Part shown: positions 1 through 12,144 of the stretch, piece by piece | How positions within the stretch are numbered: the stretch's first letter is position 1 | Layout of the letters: every line of letters starts with the position of its first letter | NCBI GenBank assembly: GCA_030407085.1 | Contig: CM059582.1 | Span: 212,887,501 to 212,951,500 of the forward strand | DNA from: Trichopria drosophilae | Lineage: Eukaryota; Arthropoda; Insecta; Hymenoptera; Diapriidae | Reading direction: 5' to 3' | DNA: 64,000 nt | The notes under the pieces: model-generated | Databases searched by the model: none | Seen by the model: the letters and a program-made list of their open reading frames with translations, nothing else | What the model was told of the DNA's origin: nothing | Position numbers and translations under genes: made by a program

Positions 1-313
1 ATCCGTTTTCATTTTGTTCTGCAGGACTGTCACTCTCGTACTCGTAATCAGGATCAGCTTCATCGTTTTCATTTCCACTTCCACTTGGTTCAAGTTGCTT
101 TGCCCTTCTCCGTTGCAATATTTCAGCAGCCATAATTATCGCCTCGTGGTCGTTCTCATTCGCATTTATAATATCACACGCTCGTCTGTAAATAGTTCGT
201 CTACTTGCTCCTTCCAATGTACGAAGCCGTTTTCTCCCTGAATTTATTGACGGTTTCGACTGTTTGCGTGGGCGACCACGCGGTTTACTCACTCCATTCG
301 ATCTTCGTCCCAT
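1..313 (-). CDS. 5' part of an AT-hook protein, runs off the window
   Basis: A minus-strand frame opens with ATG at 313 and stays open for 104 codons to the window edge. The first 20 residues are very basic and contain an AT-hook core (KPRGRPRK), a minor-groove DNA-binding motif. A second basic, Arg-rich stretch follows (SGRKRLRTLEGASRRTIYRR). The segment then becomes helical and ends acidic, rich in Glu, Asp, Asn and Ser. I do not recognise the family. It could be the N-terminus of a transposon-encoded DNA-binding protein or of a host nuclear protein. The AT-hook is seen directly; nuclear DNA binding is inferred from it. The C-terminal part lies outside the window. Confidence 0.55.
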   Translation of the reverse strand, partial: MGRRSNGVSKPRGRPRKQSKPSINSGRKRLRTLEGASRRTIYRRACDIINANENDHEAIIMAAEILQRRRAKQLEPSGSGNENDEADPDYEYESDSPAEQNENG

Positions 314-1665
314 GCTATACTTATATGAATATAATCAGATTATTTTTGTAATCTTCACAGGGAGCTTAAATTAATAATACTGGAAGAGAGGAACCGGGAC
401 TAAGTGCCACACTTTTTCCTTATCGACTTTTATGAACGTTATTGTTTTTTGTATACAAATCTTCTCGCATTCATGACATAACCGACCCAATAACAAATGT
501 TATAAGTACACGGAATCATCTACAATAATAATATCAATAGAATAAGTTTCTCAGACCACATTAAAATACAACAGGTTTTGCAACGTTAAGGGCCCTCCAG
601 TGCGACAAACAAGGAGAGGGGCCGATATCAGAGCGAGAAAAACTTCGCTACAAGTTCTATGTTTTAATAATGATTTTTCCCTATAGTTTTTCATCAAATA
701 TCGATGTTTCAGACCCTAAAGTACCCAAAACAACAATAAAAAAATTTGGTGCCGATCCATCTGTCCGTTACTAAAAAACGTTAGCCACAATTACGTTTCT
801 TCATAGTTTTTTTGCACTTATTTTGTAAAAATACACATTTGATTGAAAAATGTTTCAGACAAAAAAGATGCATTAGATTCAGACAAAAAGTGCATTAAAT
901 TCTTTACAAAAAAAGGTTCTATGCATTTTCTTCCTAAAGTCAACGATAATGCCATAAAAACTGTTTTAAATTGCGTATTACTATAGTCTGACGAAGTATT
1001 GAATTTGGTCACCTCGGCAAAAAAATTACCTTGTATCTTTTCATCATATGTCGACGTTGCAGATCAAAGAAGCGGGAGTGAGGTAGGAGGAGGGGAGGGG
1101 GGGAGTAACTATGTCCACACTGACACAAATGTTATGTATTACTATTTCGACTGACGTATGGCGAGGGTCGAGGGTTTGAAAATATTCATTTTCACTTTTT
1201 GCACATTTAAGGAACACTAAGCCTAACTCATGTTATAGGCACTCAGTTGGTAGGCACCCGGGTCGAAGGCTCTAGTTTTGAATTTTACGTCAGGTTAAGC
1301 AACCTGCCATTTCACACATGCCACGGGTCCCTGACCTGACGTAAAATTAAAAATTGGAATTTGTATTGTATATTATTTTTTACGATAGAATCAGTCCAAA
1401 GTCATTAATTCGCTGGCCATAATATTAACGAATATTTTCTTATAAAATAATTGGGGGAAAAATCATTATTAACACCTAAAACTTCGAGTAAAGTTCTCCT
1501 CCCTTTCTGCCTTCTCTTCCCTTCCAGTGGAGTACCAATATGTAATTTTTCAAATAAAGAAACGGGAATAATTAGAAACAAAAATTTTAATACTGTAACA
1601 TAAATAGGGCTGCAGTGGGGTAATCCCACGTTATTTTCCGGGTGGTACGTCAATTTATGTTAACC
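314..1665. other. AT-rich stretch without a recognised gene
   Basis: Only short ORFs with no recognisable motif are present. Around 790-1060 the sequence is a diverged relative of one arm of the palindromic element at 16250-17095, sharing the fragments around 'tttcagacaaaaaagatg' and the 'ataatgccataa' block. The rest shows no feature I can support. Confidence 0.4.
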
Positions 1666-2433
1666 GTGTTTGAAGATGTTAATTTTTTTCCGATAACATT
1701 AAAGTAATGGTAAATTTAGTGCAGGGTCCAAAAAAGTTGATAATTTAGCCTCCAAGTATTTAACATAACATGCATGGAGGAAGTCAGCCTTGAAAAAAAT
1801 ATTAGTTAAACTTGCAAGCATTTAACCTAAAATAACCAAACCTGTAGGAAGGCAATATATAGAAAAATATTACTTAAACCTGCAGGCATTTAGCCTAAAA
1901 TAACTAAATCTGGAGGAAGGCAGGGTCCAATAATGCTGATAATTTAACCTACAAGCATTTAACTTAAAATAAGCAAACATGGAGGAAAGCAGGATCCAAT
2001 AATGTTCATAGGTGCACCTAAAACCAATTGTCCTAACATAACCATAATGTTAGGTTATATGCTTGCTGGTTATAAGATTTAAGGCATATTTTTTTCAAAA
2101 CTGCCTTCCTCCAGGTTTGGTTATTTTAAGTTAAATGCTTGTAGGCTTAACTAATCCTTTTTCAAGGCTGCCTTCCTCCCGGTTTGGTTATATTAGGTCA
2201 AGTGCTTGTTGGTTAAGTTGTCAACGTTTCTGGAACCTGCCTTTCTCCTGGTTTGATTATGTTAGGTTAAATGCTTTTAGGTTGAACTAAACTTTTTTCA
2301 AGACTGCCTTCCTTCCAAGGTTTAGTTATGCTAGGTCAAATGCTTGCAGGATAAATTATCAATTTTTTTGGTTCCTGCACTAAATTTACCATTATTTTAA
2401 TCTTATCAAATAAAACTTCACATCTTCAAACAC
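1666..2433. repeat. Palindromic (fold-back) repeat, about 0.77 kb
   Basis: The ends are inverted copies: 'gtgtttgaagatg' at 1666 and 'catcttcaaacac' ending at 2433. The arms continue with inverted 'aaatttagtgcagggtcc' and 'ggttcctgcactaaattt'. Inside each arm the motif 'catttaacctaaaataacc' plus 'ggaggaaggcag' is repeated in tandem, and it recurs reverse-complemented in the other arm. The centre of symmetry is near 2040-2060. No ORF is associated, so it looks like a non-autonomous fold-back element. Confidence 0.75.
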
Positions 2434-4593
2434 ATCATTATCCTACTATAGTCCTATTAGTTTCGGTATTTAAACTTTTTTTTTTGTTAAATTATTCCCC
2501 TTTTTGTATTCGAAAAATGTCTAAATTTCAATCATTTTTTGTGAAATCATTGAAGTTTTCCATTGATAAAACTTACAATTTTCTCTTTCTTGCTCTGGAA
2601 AGATTCACACGTATTCTTCAAGTAATTATGTATAAAATGAGAAGCCATGCCTTTAATTACAATGTTCCGTTGCACTGCAAAAATCACTGAAAGAGACGAA
2701 TTTTGAAAAAATGCAAAATCGTGGATATCTCGAAAATGGAGGGTGATGAAAAAATTCTGCGAACGGATTTGGATTCAGCGCAAAAAATATGCTAGAAAAG
2801 TATGGTCGCATCTCTGACGATTTCACAAAGTTAAATTTTGTTGACCAGTGTAACTTGTATAATTTGACGTAATATTATTCAGCTTATTTAAATTTAAATT
2901 TGTCGACTCGTTCATGTTCCACAAAGTCCCGGTTTCTATTCTAATATCTTATTATTGTATCGTTATATTTTATGCAAAAAGTTTTTTCATATGAATCTGA
3001 ACATTTTTGATCAAGCTGATGTTGTGAGTGAAATTCACTTCCATACAAAAAACACGTCCAAATGAAAAAAGTTTTGCGATGCACTGTGCTTAAAATTATT
3101 CCTTTACGCACTTTATACTTTTCTCCGCATTACATATCATCGTTTAAAAATAAAATATCGTTCGCCACTTGTGCAAACGTTTTTTTGTATGAATGTGAGG
3201 GTTGCAGGCCGAATAGAATTTCCGTGCAAGTAGAGGACAAATCCTTCAATTTATATACTAAATAACATTAAAATTTTATTTTATATTTTGTTGTCTTACT
3301 TTTGAGTACATTCTTGTGGAATATCGAAAAAAAAATAATATACATTTCTTTTGCGTGTTTTTTTAACATTAACCCGGCCCGCAAGTCACTTGAAATTTTA
3401 ACTTTTAACTAAAAAGTGGATTTTTCCATTTTTTTTCGTGATAGCTCTCGAATCAACATTCTTGCTTAAAATTCCACCAAACCCACTTTTCATAGGGTCA
3501 ATGGGGGTAAGTGTAACAGACAATTGCAAAGTTGAACTTTGACGTAAGAAAAGTGAATTAATTTTTATCACTCTTTTATTTACTTTTGTAGATAATGAAA
3601 GTTTGAACTTTTGCCTTGAAGAACGTGAAAAAATCCGCTCAATGGATGATAAAACCTTATCTCTGTACACTTTTTAAATATTGCTTTTTAACGTGACAAT
3701 TATTCGCAATAATGGTGTTAATGTAATAATGATTGAGGTAAGTATGATAATGCCTAATTTTTTAATAAAATGCAATGTGTTGGGCCAAAAAATGAAAATT
3801 TCTTTAAAACATATGCCTCTGTTGACTTAGGCATGCGTCTTTCAATAATAATAAGTCAAGAGCCAATTCGATTCGAAAAAATATATTTTTATAACCATAA
3901 AATATCCTCTAAAACTTGACACTATGTTTACAGAGTGTTTAAATTCACTTTACTTACATTTTCTTCTAAACTAGGAATAATAAATAAGAAGTTATCTTAA
4001 ACTTACAAAGTACAATTTTTATGTTAGATTTCTCAAATCACAATTACCCGCGTTGACCCTAAATGTTTTGTGAAAACTTAACAAGTTCAGTCCTACATGT
4101 TTAGATTCTTGTCAGTTTGTAGTTTTTAGGTTATAAATGAACAGCGTCGTTATGTACATATTTTGAAACATTAATCTAATTCTACTTGACGGTATAGTGT
4201 CAAATGTATTAAACTAAAAATATGTAATTACTTACCTGTTCGTTGGATAATAGTGTTTCGTGTATTTATGAAACAGCGATTAGATGTATTACGACGATTC
4301 CGAAGTTTTACTTGCGCGAATGCTCTAATGTCTTTGTGACTTTATTATATACCAATTATCGATTATTATACCTTCAAGAAAAAATGTGTAAGAAGATGTA
4401 TTCGCAGATATTCTTCAAAATATACGAGAAAATCACTACATGAATTTTTTCAAGGAAACGGGATAAGAGGTCACCTTACGTCTTTTGTTTTGAACTTTTG
4501 TAGTAGCGTAGTCGATACAATGACTGGCCTCGGAGACAATTCACATTTTCAATTGTTTTAAAGACACGGAGAAAATTAAAACACTTCATAAGG
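2434..4593. other. AT-rich stretch without a recognised gene
   Basis: ORFs are at most 90 codons, have low-complexity composition and show no motif, splice pattern or similarity that I recognise. No repeat structure was convincing on reading. Confidence 0.4.
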
Positions 4594-4597
4594 ACGT

Positions 4598-5463
4598 TAT
4601 AATGGCTTGCTTTTATAGCCAAAATTTATTGGCTTGTCGTCCACCGCCCGTGAAGCGGGCTTTGGGGTTTTCTCGGGAAAACCCCGCGCCAGGTGGACGA
4701 CTCGCTTTTTTTTTTATTTTAGCCCGGCTAGCTGGCGAACCCCCGGTAGGGCACGAGCTCGCCCAGAGGAGGTCGGCTCCTGCCTCCTTCCGCGCCTGAA
4801 AACGGGGACCGCGAAATACCCTACGGCGGCACCGCACACCGCCCGCACAAGCTACGGAAGGGGTGTAGCAGGAAAACAATAATAATACTAATTATTTTAT
4901 TTTAATTAAAAAGGATATTGGGCCTTCTTGCCCTCTCAATTTTATTGTATAAATTTTCAGGTGGCCCACGGCCGACTTACAATTAGTTGTTCACAACGTT
5001 TGCGGTTCGCCTGCTCGCTCCCGACAAAATGGCGTTTCATCCTCGGTTCGACGGCCGTCTCGTCCTCGGCTTGACGGCAGGTCTCGTCCTCGTTATTGAC
5101 GGCAAGTTTCGGGCTCGACTCGCTCCAGATGTCCGGGTGATCCGGCCCGTTCTCTCTACTCGCGATGACGCGCTCGACACTTGGTTTCGCTTTTTCTTTT
5201 ACCGTTCACGCGACGCTCTTACGTTCGGACTCTCGAAAACTTCCTCGGGACTCTCGATACTTCTCTCCTGAAGGTGTGCTCCCAACTGACTGCGGCGCTC
5301 GCCGCTGCCGCGCATCTCCGAGCGCCGTCACCGGCGGCGCTCGGGCATTTTCGGGGCCGTTCGTTCCTGAAACGATTCTATTATCGATCGATTCGAATTG
5401 ATGTATCACTCCGCGCTCTCGCGACCGCGGCACGACTCCTGGACAACGTAACGCCCCGTTACA
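4598..5463 (-). mobile_element. Solo LTR (gypsy-like), 866 bp, 4-bp target duplication ACGT
   Basis: A sharply GC-rich block sits in AT-rich DNA and is flanked by identical ACGT copies at 4594-4597 and 5464-5467. On the minus strand it starts TGTAACGGGGCGTTACG, a TG start with a near-palindromic terminus, and ends in TTATA instead of the usual CA. No gag or pol is attached, so it reads as a solo LTR left by recombination. Four-bp duplications are typical of many Ty3/gypsy integrases. ORFs on both strands inside it are CpG-rich shadows. Confidence 0.7.
4636..4701. other. Three-way-junction inverted repeat within the solo LTR
   Basis: A perfect 10-bp outer stem (GTCGTCCACC at 4636-4645 with GGTGGACGAC at 4692-4701) encloses two perfect hairpins. 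These are GCCCG/CGGGC with a five-base loop near 4646-4660 and GGGGTTTT/AAAACCCC with a six-base loop at 4664-4685. As RNA or extruded DNA this would form a compact three-way junction close to the 3' end of the LTR transcript. Confidence 0.65.
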
Positions 5464-5467
5464 ACGT

Positions 5468-6354
5468 ATGATCCTCAATTCATTTAAGGTTAAATTATTC
5501 AATTTTATGGAAAATAAAACTGATATCAAAACCTATAATGATTGGCCGGTGATCAGTACAGGCTAATTGTTGTATTATTCGCCTATTATTTGTACCATTT
5601 TCATTCATTTGTGACTCATAATATGAAATCTAATGAAAAATCCGTATAAAAAACACCACATCTATTAAAAATTATAAATTTTTGTGAGCTGTCACAATGT
5701 ACCGTATAGGTTAATTTGACTTCCCAATATGATATATTTAATTTATTTTATAATTCATTGCTACATTTCATTTGGATAACACGATGCAACATTGTTCCCG
5801 GAAATACATTTAATTTTTTTAGTTCATGTGTTTCAGTATATGGCTTAATATAATCAGATTTAAGTCAAGTTGTCAATCATTGTATGGTGGACAACAATTG
5901 TACCGACTACCCTAGATAATTTCAAGTTTAATCGATATATACGGACAAATTTGTAAGATATTTATTTCATAAATAAACCTAAGTATTTTTCCTGCATTTT
6001 AATGCCTTTAGATGTACATTAACAAAAATCTCAATATTCTATCTCATTTGTTTCCGAAGTTAGAAGATCTTGAAAGAAATATTTTCATTGTACCTCAATA
6101 TTATCCGCACTATGATTCTGCTATATATGATAAAATATTGTATTTCATTATATTACTATATTTTTTTATTTACTTACTTTTCCTTCATTCCACAGGCATT
6201 AATCTGTTTAATGACTTCGTGAAAACGCACTGCCATTTCTTTATTGGTTTGCAAGTTGTAGGCGTTTTGAATAACAATTTTCAGTTCTGTTTAGGATCAT
6301 CTCATAAAGCTTCGCATTAGATCGACCATTTTGAAATGTATAAATTTCATATTC
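5468..6354. other. AT-rich stretch without a recognised gene
   Basis: The longest plus ORF (6012-6320) is low-complexity and hydrophobic with no motif. A 38-codon minus-strand frame at about 6168-6285 looks helical but has no supported start or splice site. Nothing here can be called. Confidence 0.35.
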
Positions 6355-8612
6355 CCGCTACGATGTTCAAGAACGAAAGTTAAATCGAATTTCAGATTAC
6401 CAAAAATTGTACTGCGTAAAATGTTTTTTAGGTACATATAAAGTAAAAATATACTATTTACGAAAATTCGGCCGGGCACTGTTTAAAAAAACACTAAAAA
6501 TCTCAATTTTTCATTAATTTTTTAATGAAAGTTTCATTTTCACGCTGTCTACGTGTGTTTGTTGCATAATGTGTTTTCTAGGTACATATTGAGTAAAAAT
6601 ATATTATTTAGGGAATATTTGGCGGAGTAAAACAAAAATACGAGTTTTTCAGGTACTACAAGCTTGCCGAGTATCTATGGCCAAACCGACCCAAACTAAT
6701 GCAAACATTTGTTGCTCAATTGTTGCTCAAAAGTTGCCCTAATCCCGTATTTGTTGCTCTCATATTTAAAAAAAAAAGCAGGTTTGGCCAGCTTGTATAA
6801 AAGCTAGCCAAACATAGCTAAAAACATGAAAAAACCTATCCTACAGCAAAAACAAGTACACAGCTACTGTTTTATAGTAGTAATACACAAGTACACATTG
6901 TTGCTCATTTGTTGCTAAAATATTACTCAAAGAATATAGAGTTTCGTCAAATGGATTCCCATATTTAACAAAAAATAAATAAGTTTAGGTAGGGGGACTA
7001 ATGAATGACACGTTCAGAAGCTGGCAACTATTATCCAGCAATTGTTGCTCGATTCCTACTGCTTATAGGGACATAAATAAATAATTCTGCCAAGGTCCAG
7101 TCCGGTTTGGCTGGTTAAATAAAAAGTTATGCGATTTTGAATAACTTAAAATTTGTAAAATCAGATCTCTGTACTAAGTGGATTAATGGCTCCATTAGAA
7201 GGTGGCAACTATTATCCAGCAATTGTTGCTCGATTCCGACTGTTTTTGGGGACATAAATAAATAATTCTGTCAAGGTCCCGTCCGGTTTGGCTAGTTACA
7301 TAACCAGTTATGCGATTTTGAATAACATAAAATTCGTAAAATCAGCTCTGTATACAGGGTGGATTAATGGCTCCATTACAATGTGGCAACTATTATCCAA
7401 CAATTGTTGCTCGATTCCAGCTGTTTTTAGGGATATAAATAAATCATTCTGACCCAAATAATTCCTGTCCTGCCATTAGTCTACCCTGCTTAGAGAGCTG
7501 ATTTGACGAATTTTACGGGACCTTGACAGAATTATTTATTTATGTCCTTAAAAACAGTCGGAATCGAGCAACAATTGCTGGATAATAGTTGCCACCTTCT
7601 AATGGAGCCATTAATCCACTTAGTATAGAGAGCTGATTTTACAAATTTTATGTTATTTGAAATTCGCATAACTTTTTATTTAATCATCCACACCGGACGG
7701 GACCTTGACAGAATTATTTATTTATGTCCCAAAAAATAGTCGGAATGGAGCAACAATTGCTGGATAATAGTTGCCACCTTCTAATGGAGCCATTAATTCA
7801 CTTAGTATAGAGAGCTGATTTTACAAATTTTATGTTATTTGAAATTCGCATAACTTTTTATTTAACCATCCAAACCGGACGGGACCTTGACAGAATTATT
7901 TATTTATGTCCCTAAAAATAGTCGGAATCGAGCAACAATTGCTGGATAATAGTTGCCACCTTCTAATGGAGCCATTAATCCACTTAGTATAGAGAGCTGA
8001 TTTTACAAATTCTATGTTATTTGAAATTCGCATAACTTTTTATTTAACCATCCAAACCGGACGGGTCCTTGACAGAATAATTTATTTATGTCCCTATAAG
8101 CAGTAGGAATCGAGTAACAATTGCTGGATAATAGTTGCCAGCTTCTGAACGAGTCATTCATTAGTCCCCCCTACCTAAACTTACTTATTTTTTTTTAAAT
8201 ATGGGAATCCATTTGACGAAACCCTATATTCTTTGAGTAATCTTTTAGCAACAAATGAGCAACAATTAGCTGTGTACTTGTTTTTTCTATAGGATAGGTT
8301 TTTTTCATGTTTTGAGCTATGTTTGGCTAGCTTTTATACAAGCTGGCCAAACCTGCTTTTTTTTTTAAATATGGGAGCAACAAATACGGGATTAGGGCAA
8401 CTTTTGAGCAACAATTGAGCAACAAATGTTTGCATTAGTTTGGGTCGGTTTGGCCATAGATGCTCGGCCAGCTTTTAGTACCTGAGTTTTTCAGTGTTTC
8501 TTTAAAAAGTGCATCACCGAATATTTTGTAAATAGTATATTTTTACTTTATATGTACCTAGAAAACATTTTACGCAATCTGAAATTCGATTTAACATTCG
8601 TTGTTGAATTCG
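6355..8612. repeat. Outer inverted repeat enclosing a second palindromic element
   Basis: The left arm (about 6355-6505) carries 'taaatcgaatttcagatt', 'gcgtaaaatg' and 'aggtacatataaagtaaaaa'. It reappears reverse-complemented at about 8495-8612 ('actttatatgtacct', 'cattttacgcaa', 'ctgaaattcgattta'). A further direct copy of the 'ggtacatattgagtaaaaat' block lies at 6580-6650. The element at 6650-8484 sits in the loop, so the outer repeat is the older structure. Confidence 0.7.
6650..8484. mobile_element. 1.8 kb palindromic non-autonomous element with satellite-like arms
   Basis: The terminal inverted repeats are long and near-identical: CAGGTACTACAAGCTTGCCG at 6650 against the reverse complement of the sequence ending TAGTACCTG at 8484. 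The flanks share AGTTTTT, or 8 bp GAGTTTTT if the terminal base is shared, which is hAT-like. Each arm holds tandem units of about 180 bp marked by 'gcaactattatccagcaatt' and 'acataaataaataattctg'. The right arm has more units (7500-8160) than the left (7010-7440). No transposase is encoded. Confidence 0.8.
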
Positions 8613-8700
8613 GTGTCGCCAAACATACTTCAAGCGAATTCATTTTAAATTGTTGCGTACGCCATATGGTATTCGCCATGTTGATTTTGCAAATGTAACT
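8613..8700. repeat. Stray diverged monomer of the 122-bp satellite
   Basis: The block 'acttcaagcgaattcatttt', followed by 'gccatatggtattcgccat', matches the repeat unit of the array at 9249-9985. It lies about 550 bp upstream of the array, directly beside the outer palindrome arm. Confidence 0.55.
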
Positions 8701-9248
8701 AGGATATATCTCTTTGAGTATGTGTTATAAAAGTATGAACAGCTGTAAGTTTGAGTTCTATGTAGTGCCTGGTTGAGCTACAGTAATTAAACTGATTTAA
8801 ATCGACGTTTATTCCTAACGAATGGCCGATTAATACGTAAAATATAACGTCCCCTGCCTGTTGTATGTAATTCTTCTGTCACCCTATATTTTAAACAAAA
8901 ATAAAAAATTTTTACGACTTTTTACGCCCTTTAGAAAATATATTCTTAATCTTGAGCTAAGATTTGAACGAGCATATTACTTGGACTAAATGAGATGATT
9001 GAAAAAGAATTAGAGTAATACTTATATTGGTGTTTTCATAATTCTCAGTATATTCTCAAAGCTTGATCGTAGCCCTCACTAAGTAATTTAATCATCCGAT
9101 GAATCTCATATAGCTATAATCAGGTCACTTGAAACTTAAAATGTTGTAAATATAGAATCCAACAAAGAGAAATTTTACGTTAATCGGGGCTGCAGGGATA
9201 AGTTGTCGAATTTCAATTTATTCCAAAGTTACAAATCGAAAAGTTTAT
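8701..9248. other. AT-rich spacer without a recognised gene
   Basis: No ORF or repeat structure could be supported by eye between the stray monomer and the array. Confidence 0.35.
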
Positions 9249-9985
9249 TTAACACTCCACATACCCCTCGAGTAGTATTTTGAACGAATTTAGTAAATTT
9301 TAAATTATTTCTTCCTCCATATTGTTTTCGTCATTTTGAATTTTGAAAATCTAATGTCATATTCTTATTCAGCAACCCCATAAACCCCCGAGTGACATAT
9401 TTCAAGCGAATTCTGTCCATTTTAAATTATTTCGTCCGCCATGTTGTATTCGCCATTTTTAGTTTTGAAAATCTAATGTCATATTCTTATGCAGCGACCC
9501 CATAAACCCCCGAGTATTATATTTCAAGCGAATTCTGTCGATTTAAAATTATTTCGTCGGCCATATTATATTCGCCATTTTGAATTTTGAAAATCGAATG
9601 TCATATTCTTATTCAGCGACCCCACAAACCCCGGAGTAACATATTTCAACCGAATTCTATCGATTTAGAATTATTTCGTCCGCCATATTGTATTCGCCAT
9701 TTTGAATTTTGAAAATCTAATGGCATATTCTTATTCGGCGACCCCATAAACCTCGAGTGACATATTTCTAGCGAATTCTATCGATTTAGAATTATTTCGT
9801 CCGCCGTATTATATTCGCCATTTTGAATTTTGAAAATCTAATGGCATATTCTTATTCAGCGACCTCATAAATCCCGAGAAACATATTTCAAGCGAATTCT
9901 ATCGATTTAGAATTATTTCGTCCGCCATATTGTATTCTCCATTTTGAATTTTGTTGTCAATTTAATGTTACAATCTTATTCTGCC
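9249..9985. repeat. Tandem array, about six 122-bp units
   Basis: The marker 'accccataaacc' or close variants recur at about 9375, 9497, 9619, 9741 and 9862, a period of 121-122 bp. Each unit also has 'catatttcaagcgaattct', 'attatttcgtccgccat' and 'ttttgaaaatctaatg'. The first and last units are more diverged, as expected at array edges. Confidence 0.85.
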
Positions 9986-10419
9986 AAAAATCTTTCAAGT
10001 AATTGGAAATCAAAAAAGTGGTCCGAAAGAAAAAGTATATGATTTTAATTTTTATTGCATTTATAGTCAATAATTGGCACATGGCCAGTAATAGGTACAC
10101 GTATGCTATTTTCTTTCTTTTTTTTTTTGTTTTATAATTATTCCGTAAGTATTTTAGTATCTTTTACCGCCAAATGCATTATTATATCCTATTTGGTTCA
10201 CGAGTATAAAATATTTTCCCGTTTTGCTGTCAAATTACTTACAATTTCAACAACAATTTACGGTTAAATTTATAAACTTTTTGGTTTCTAATTATTTTTA
10301 CGCTATTCTATGAACTGTCAGCTGAAAAACCTGAAAATTTCAAGTCCCTATGTTGTTTGGTTCCCGAGTTCTACGATTTTGTCAACAAAATTTTTCATAC
10401 TTTTTCATTTTACCCCATA

Positions 10420-10729
10420 GTGCGCCGCTTAGGCCCGTATTTGACGCGTCCGCTAAAGGAAAAAATTCTGTTTCTTTAAATGATTGTTTAGAAAAGGTCC
10501 TAATTTAATTGAGCTTATTTCGTCTATTGTTTTACGTTTTCGAATCAATAAAATAGGAGTTATAGCGGACATAAAGAAAGCGTTTTTGCAAATAGCCATT
10601 AATGAGAAAGACCGTAATTTTTTGAAGTTTTTATGGTATGTAAAAAATAAGTTGATTGTGTATCGTCATGCGCGCGTGGTTTTTGGAGTGTCGTGTAGTC
10701 CGTTTTTGTTAGGAGCAGTAAGATATTAG
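10420..10729 (+). pseudogene. BEL/Pao reverse transcriptase, N-terminal fragment
   Basis: The open frame begins upstream of the first Met of the short ORF. The in-frame sequence from about 10420 includes the Pao-type RT motif RPVFDASAKGKNSVSLND. It continues through GVIADIKKAFLQI (RT block with the first catalytic Asp) and YRHARVVFGVSCSPFLLGA. It stops at 10727-10729. The stretch between LLGA and the YVDN catalytic motif expected in a complete element is missing, which points to a small deletion plus a frame change. Everything 5' of this (gag, protease, 5' LTR) is absent. Confidence 0.8.
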
Positions 10730-12144
10730 AAAGTTTTTATGTTGATAATTGTGTAACAAGTTTAAGTACGATGGAAGAAGTAGAAGAGTTTAGGCATGAT
10801 GCACATCTCGCGATGTTTAAGGCGGCTTTTGACCTGCGGGGGTGGGAGTATACCGGGTCGAGTATTGGACAGCGTGACGTTACGCTTTTGGGATTAATAT
10901 GGGATAAATTTGATGATACTTTACGTTTAAATATACCATCAATTGATGAGGTATTATCTGAGAAGGTAACGAAACGTACAGTATTATCCTTTGCTCACAA
11001 AGTTTTCGATCCGATTGGTTTTGTTTGCCCGATCATGATAATGCCCAAACTCTTATTACAAGAAACCTGGACTTTGAAATTAAAATGGGATGATGAGCTG
11101 GATGAAAAATTGCAGGACCAATTTAAAAGATGGTTGAGAGGTCTGAATTTTTTAAAAGATATGCGTTTTCCGCGATGGGTATTCCCCTTAACAGACATAG
11201 AAGCAAAGGTAACGTTTCATGTTTTTTGTGATGCCAGTAAGAAGGCGTATGCTTTAGTTATATTTGTGCGTATTGAATCCGATCTGGGAGTAAAAGTTAC
11301 GTTTTTGACAGCTAAAGCTAGAGTGGCCCCATTAACTGCCATTACTATTCCTAGACTAGAGTTACTTGCTGCTAACATGGGGGCGCGTTTGGCGCACTCT
11401 ACATTGAGTTCTATGAGAATCTTAGAGAAAAAGGTGTATTTTTGGAGCGACTCTAGCACTGTAATCTTCTGGATTCAGCGAAATGGTCCCTGGGCTTCTT
11501 TTGTCGCGAATCGTGTGGAAGAGATTAGGACCCTCACTGACCTAAACTCGTGGAGGCACATCCCAGGAGAATTAAATCCGGCAGATTTGCCTTCACGTGG
11601 GTGTCTTTTGGATGAGTTAGTAAAAGTAAGATGGTGGGAGGGACCGGAATGGCTCCGAAAATCAATGTCAGATGATTGGCCTGATTCGCGAATTAACATT
11701 TGTGAGGATGAAGTAAAACACGAATTACGCAAATCGGCAAATTTATTAACTTCAATAAATAATGTAGAAGTTGCGACTTTGGCATTACATGTAAATTCAG
11801 ACCAGAATATTGAACCATTTTACACGCCGAGCGTTTCTCAATTTCGTAAGATAGTTAGGGTTTTTGCTTGGATTAAACGTTTTATTTCCAATTGCCAACT
11901 AAAGGGTTCAGAGAGACAAAGAGGTAATTTAACTATTGCAGAAACAGTTTACGCAGAAAATATGGTTCTAGGTTTAATACAGCGTGAATCATTTAAAGGA
12001 CTTCACGATGTTCAGTTGCGTGAATTAAATGCGTTTGTCGACGATAAAGGATTGTATCGTATAAAGTCGAAGATCCTCTATAGAGAAGATCAGTATGCTT
12101 TTCGCTGTCCTATAGTTTTGTTGGGCGAAAATCCAATGGTGTGA
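10730..12144 (+). pseudogene. BEL/Pao pol middle part: RT palm end, A17 region, RNase H
   Basis: The frame resumes at about 10733 with the RT catalytic motif FYVDNC, then continues open to 12144 (457 codons from the first Met at 10771). In order: the Pao peptidase_A17 region (VTLLGLIWDK, FDPIGFVCPIMI), an RNase H-like domain (FHVFCDASKKAYA, IPRLELLAANMGARL, FWSDSSTVIFWI), the connecting 'ADLPSRG' block, and the start of the integrase N-terminal region. It ends at a TGA (12142-12144), after which the same reading frame continues in the next entry. Family assignment is firm; function is lost. Confidence 0.88.

Noticed and set aside
6168..6285. 38-codon minus frame with helical composition (KEMAVRFHEVIKQI)
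   Set aside because: No start codon, convincing acceptor or recognisable family. It might be an exon fragment but cannot be supported.
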